Origin: Epiperipatus broadwayi
Lineage: Eukaryota > Onychophora > Udeonychophora > Euonychophora > Peripatidae
Reading direction: 5' to 3'
Length of the DNA: 64,000 bases
NCBI GenBank assembly: GCA_028023455.1
Contig: JAQFVV010000036.1
Location: forward strand, 6,755,576-6,819,575
Shown one piece after another: positions 51,401 to 57,400 of the stretch. How positions within the stretch are numbered: the stretch's first letter is position 1; every line of letters begins with the position of its first letter. The translations under genes and the position numbers were made by a program. The notes under the pieces were generated by a model. That model made no database searches. It was not told the origin of the DNA and worked only from the letters and a program-made list of their open reading frames with translations.

Positions 51401-54400
51401 TTTTTTTGAGATTGTGAAGCATGTGTCCTTGCGGTTGATGGCATTGCAATCCATCGCCATCAACCGCAAGGACACATGCTTCACGATCTCAAAAAAATGG
51501 AGTAATTAACCTTTGAACTTTGCATAATTGCACTTAGAGCTATGAAGATGAGAGCGCATCTCTTGAAAGCGCTTGCAGAATAGTATAATTTTATTTTGTT
51601 TTAAGTATAAAGTAGCTTTGCGTTCAGTTGCAATTGCGCCCATATTATTTTACAAGTATATTTTCGCACGCAAAGTTTTCGAGTTAGGTTTGAATTATAC
51701 AGATATTTGAAAAATAATAAACACAAAACAATAAATAAATTGATGTATATAAATATTTTAAAGTAAATTTGAAGAAAAAACATATTTAAGTAAACACGTG
51801 CATAAATTTTTATAAGGCTACTTGATGTGAGCACTTTGATTTTACTTAGCCTTTTGATAAAAGGAAAAAAAAAAAGTTTTCAATGATTTAGGCCGGATTC
51901 CATTTCTAATGTCATCTTGTCATATTTTTTTTCAGAGTTAAAATATAAGGTTTCAGTAAGGTCCTCTTATTTTTTAAATACAACAAATACTAATCTAATA
52001 ATTTGCATCACTTGTAATTCTCATAATAGTCACATCTTCAGTTTGAGAATACTTCTTTGTTATTCTGATGCAGGTCAAATTCTCTCAAAATATTTATAAA
52101 TTTTGATAAGTTCATATTTTCAAGCATCGCTTTAAACCGTGTAAAATCCTGGATCACTATTATCACGGTGACACCTTTATTGTCTCTAATATTTTATTTT
52201 TTCTTGAATATGTTTGTATACTTTTACAGATCTACCAATATTTTTATTCTTATACAAATGCCTTCACATGATGTAATAAGATCCTTAAAATTTAGCCGAT
52301 ATCTGTGATTGTCTTCAATGAAGAATTATTCAGGACTTTCTCAATAGTTACTAATTTATTTACATTTTAATGGATTTCCTTCTAGCTATGAAATATAAAA
52401 AACAATTGGCACTGTGAGATTTTCATTATAAATAATAAAAAATATTTTTTTTTTTACATTTTCTTAATTTTTACACATTCCCAGTCTCTGTTCAAATTCT
52501 GTCTAATTACATTTAAAATTCAGTATAGACAGTATATTTGTATTTAATTATTACAGATTCAGCCTGAATTCTTCCCATCCTTTTGCGTATTTAAATGGAC
52601 ATATTAAGGTCCTATACATGAGGGGTCAGAGTGACTTAAAGTCAACATGAGTTTGACTACAATATTGTCATCAACAAGGGATTTGAGCAATCAATCATTA
52701 CATTTTCAATAATATGGATGGCTGAAGAGTTGGAGAGTGGTGAAGATTGAAGCCTGTCCATTAAAGTTTGAAGATTTGCTATCTTAATATAAACTGAGCG
52801 CTAATTGTATATATATGTGTATGGGAGATGATATCTGGACCAACTGATGAGTGCTGCTTCAGCATGAAATTTCTATATTGGAGATTATTTATATTTTTCA
52901 CATATATGTGGTCATGTGTATCGGTTATATAAGTTGGAGTGGATAGCTGAAGAGAGGTTGAACGTCTGTGTTCAAATCCCTCATATTGCATTTCCATTGT
53001 ATAATTGGGTCCTTGAAGTCTTTATAAAATGAAATAAATAAAAAAGAGAAGTATTTATTTATCTTTGTATCTCTTACAAAACAGATCTATTTAAATAATA
53101 TATATTGAAGGTAAATTTACTTTTTATTACAATGTATATTGTTGTTATAATATATGTGTATATGTAGCGTGAGAGATAAATATTACATAAATATGTAAAT
53201 ATATATATATTGATGTACAGACATATTTGTGTTCATGCATAAAAATGTACATGAATTTTTATGTAATTTTTTAAAGAGAATTGGTTATATCAACTATGAA
53301 AGAACAGAGACAAATAACTTTCAGAGACATGGCTGAATTGAATCAAGCCACTACCTTTTTGCATGAAAATGGTAAGTATTGCTTATTATTCCATTCTATT
53401 GTGTGTGTGTATTTTTTTTTTTTTTAAATGATCTATTTTTATTTGAATATTTTAAGTTAATAACAGAATTTTATTTAAATTAAAACCACATTTGCTTGAG
53501 TTTAACTAGTTCACTTTCCTTGACGCCATATTGAATTTTTAAAAAACTGACTTATAGTCACGATTTTCACAATAACTTCAGTTTTCATAATGTTAGAGCA
53601 AAAAGCTTTACATTGATAGAAACTAGAAAAACTAAGGTAAGCAATAAGGCTAAGATAAATAATGATAACCATTTAAAAAATAAGGAAAAAAAGAAATTTC
53701 AACATCCGACATAATTATTACTTTATTGTTTGTTCATAATTTCTAATTTATCATTAACTAAGTTTAAATTACATTTTTATTGACAATTTCTCTGTACTTC
53801 TCACAAAATTATCTTTCAAACCATATATAATACTTCTTACCTGAGATAATCCATAGCTTCAGAATCTCCAAAATAAGTTGCATATGAATTCTTCATTTTT
53901 ATCTTGTACCCCAAAGGTGACAAATCTCAAAGGCGTCTGTAAGAAAAAGGTTCACCCCAATAAAAGATACAAAACAAATCATTTCCAGAAGATGGATATG
54001 CATTTATCATCATAGCAATTGGCTTCTTGTCTATCTAAAACTAGAAATTGTAGGTTATTGTTCTGTATTACTGATAAAATGAGTTTCATCCCTTCATTTT
54101 TATATTTTTTGTGTACATCAGTAATGTTTATATTCTTTATGCACACCAGTTATGTTGTCTTGTTATATTTGTTATCCCACAGAGATATAATTTATTTGCA
54201 TATAGCTCATTTGCTAGCTATAGAATTGAAAATAATGTGATGCAAGATGTGGCAAAACTACTGACTCCACAGCATGAGTACCAAGGCATAGGCAAAAATC
54301 AGAATTTGATTCTTTGTCTGCATACAATTTCATGTGGTATATACATAACTATTGTGGTTATCTCCATACCCACACCATTTGAAATCTTTCTTTGTTGGTT

Positions 54401-57400
54401 ATAAGTGTTTATATTTTCACATGGTACTATGCCCAGTAAATTTTGTGATTGCTTTGTCAACTGCAAAATTTCTGTATATTTAATAATCAGCTCTAAAATT
54501 TACATTGTACTGCTCTATAATACTATAATTTTATATATAGAGACATTACTTGTTATATAAACACAAACCTGTAATTGCAAACACAAACACAGTAATATAA
54601 ATATAAACATAGCAATAAATTATTAAACCTTTTGAGAATCATTATGTCTAGAAAATAAGATTGTCTAAATTAGATCAGAGCCCCAAAATTACATAAACTA
54701 CTCCTGTTGTTTTTGAATACAAATGTTTAAATTTATATACATATAATAAAGAGCATAAATGATATATAATTTATATACTACACAGTCACCAATACAAACA
54801 CAAACATACCATTTATCAAATAATTTAAAAAAATTTACTATTCAAATAACCCCAAAATTACATAAACTATTTTTGTTGTATTTGAATACAAATGTTTAAT
54901 TATATACTACACAGACATCAATACAAACACCAACATACATTTATCAAATCTTTTTAAAAAATGTACTATTCAAATAATTAAAAATGAAAAATTTTAATAC
55001 TTACGACCCAATATTTTAATTTAAACCCCCAAAATTAATAAACTACTTTTGTTGTATTTGAATATAAATGTTTAATATTTTTATAATATTTTAGTAATAT
55101 TTACGAATGTTTAATTATATACTACACAGACATCAATATAAACACCAACATAAATTTATCAAATATTATTAAAAAATTTACTATTCAAATAATTAAAAAT
55201 AAAATTCTTTAATACTTACGACCCCATTTTCTAATTACATTTTGAAGGCCTTGCCATGTGAAATTATCGACACATTTTTAATCCATTTTCGTAAGCTCTT
55301 TGGCCATTTAAAAATTTCTGCATTTATCTTCTCCATGAAAAATAGTAAACTTAGTAACGAATAAAAAAATTAAATGAAGGTACAAAAAAAATATCCATAA
55401 AATATTCTATTTTTTTTGGATTTCAACATAATATATGTCATTCAAACGAGAATTGAAAAACGAAGCAAATGCCGTAATTTCTGTTGACATCATGCTAGTA
55501 GTTTTTATGTCATTTTAAAAAGAACACAAAATTTTAATGACGCACCACCACAGAGCTGCGTCACCGCTATAAACCACGAACCTGTTGCATGTCTCATTTA
55601 TTTTCTTTTTTAAATGACAATCCCACACACACACACACACTTTTTTTTTTTGAATTGTAATTAATTACTAGTAAATCAAATTAAATGGTCATTTAGTCTC
55701 TATTCTAATTAAAAGAATGAATGTCTTGCATCATTCTTTTATATTTACTTTTAATTTATCATTCAACTTTTTACATCATAATTTTATTATTATTGCAAAA
55801 TATTAAATATTTTAAACGTAAGAATGCTGGTAAATAAATCATTGAAAAGAAGTGTTTCAATTAATTAATGGAATAGACTTTATAAATTACCTTATATGGA
55901 AATGAATTTCTAAGACACTAAATAATTGTATAGATCTAAACCTTAAGAGATATGGACATAAATTCCTAAGATTAATTAATATTATAGACCTAGAAAACAT
56001 TACTGTATATGGGAATAAATTCCTAAGAGAGTAATTATTTGTATAATTAAAAAGCTAAGGAATTTCGTTGTACAATAACAAACTCTAAATAATACGAACT
56101 GATTAAAGCCAAAGAATTTACTCCAGAAAAGATAAGAGGAACAAAAGAAGAGATGATATAAAAAGCTAGAGAAAAAGGTCTGGTAGCGCTCTCTGTGGTA
56201 GCTGCTACTATTAGTATATTCGCAAGTTGAAGAGCAGTGAAGACCATCATCAGAAGACTTCATTCTCAGGATCTTGGCTCCTGTAGGTCACTAAGCCGAT
56301 TAGTACTTTTAATAGATCGTCTCGGTCTTATTATTTTGAATGCCTCAAAAAGCTCTTAGAAGAGTGTGTTATAAGGCCTATAGACAGTAGTGAAAGTAAA
56401 GTTAATTAATAGCTTTTTCTTAATTGTATAAACAGTATTCATTATTCGGCAATTAACCAGTGAATTAATCTCGCTCAAATGCAGACTTTATATTAGTGTT
56501 AAAGGTCAGTATAGTAATTATTTTTCTAATTTGTTAATAAATTACTATTGCTAAATCTATGTGCTGTTATTCTGTCTAGTTCTATTGTATATTTGTTTGC
56601 TGGTCGCCCAGTCATAGTTGGGGACACAGCCGTTGTAATAAATTTTTAATCTCTTAGATATGTTCTTCCGAGCAACTAAGCTCATAGCATCTACAATTTG
56701 ATAATTTAAATTACTCTAAGTTTTAAATAAGAGTTTTAAAAGGTTTTGATATAGGAATGAAGAATTAACTATAAATTTAAAAGTGACTAGTTATTTAAAT
56801 ACAAAACATTTAAAAAAATAAATTGATTCATTTCCAATATATAAATATGGAGTAATTTTTTTTAAAAAAGATATAAGCATAAAGTGGACTGAAAAAAATC
56901 TGTCAAAAATTATACAAAATAAAAAGAAAGCTCTTGCAGTAATTTTATAGTTAAAATGTCACTAATGAGTCCAAGACATGCAATTAAATCTACGAAGAAT
57001 GGAAAATCTCCAAGACATGATGGAATCTTTGTAAATGTTCTAAAAAAAGAAATCAAGAAGTTATTAATAAAGTTAGGAATAAAACGTCTAAATGATAACG
57101 TAATAAGAATGCATTAGTAATATTTATATTTTAAAAAAGATATTAGAAATAAAAATTTGTGAAAATCTCACACCATACGAAGTAAGGAAGAGTTCACGAA
57201 TTTTTAAGTTAAAAAGTAATACAATGCTGTAATTATTACTGTGAGTTTAATAGTAGATGTTGGGTTAATGATTGGGTTTTTGATTTGAAAGAAATCTGAC
57301 ATAAAGTAAATCAAAATATATCATAATTTAAGTGTTAGGGATTTTAATAAAAAGAGAACAAATAGCGAATTTTGGGCGTGCTTATAATGAGGCAATGTAA

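Larger units (their letters stand above)
48070..53276 (+). other. intron 11 (5.2 kb)
   Basis: Packed with repeats: SINE copies (48420-48600, 48985-49250, 49777-50170, 52655-53000), palindromes (49288-49775, 51220-51709), a LINE 3' end (50700-50850) and a possible Penelope-like relic (52050-52330). 48605-48980 and 50180-50700 show nothing else. Confidence 0.6.
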
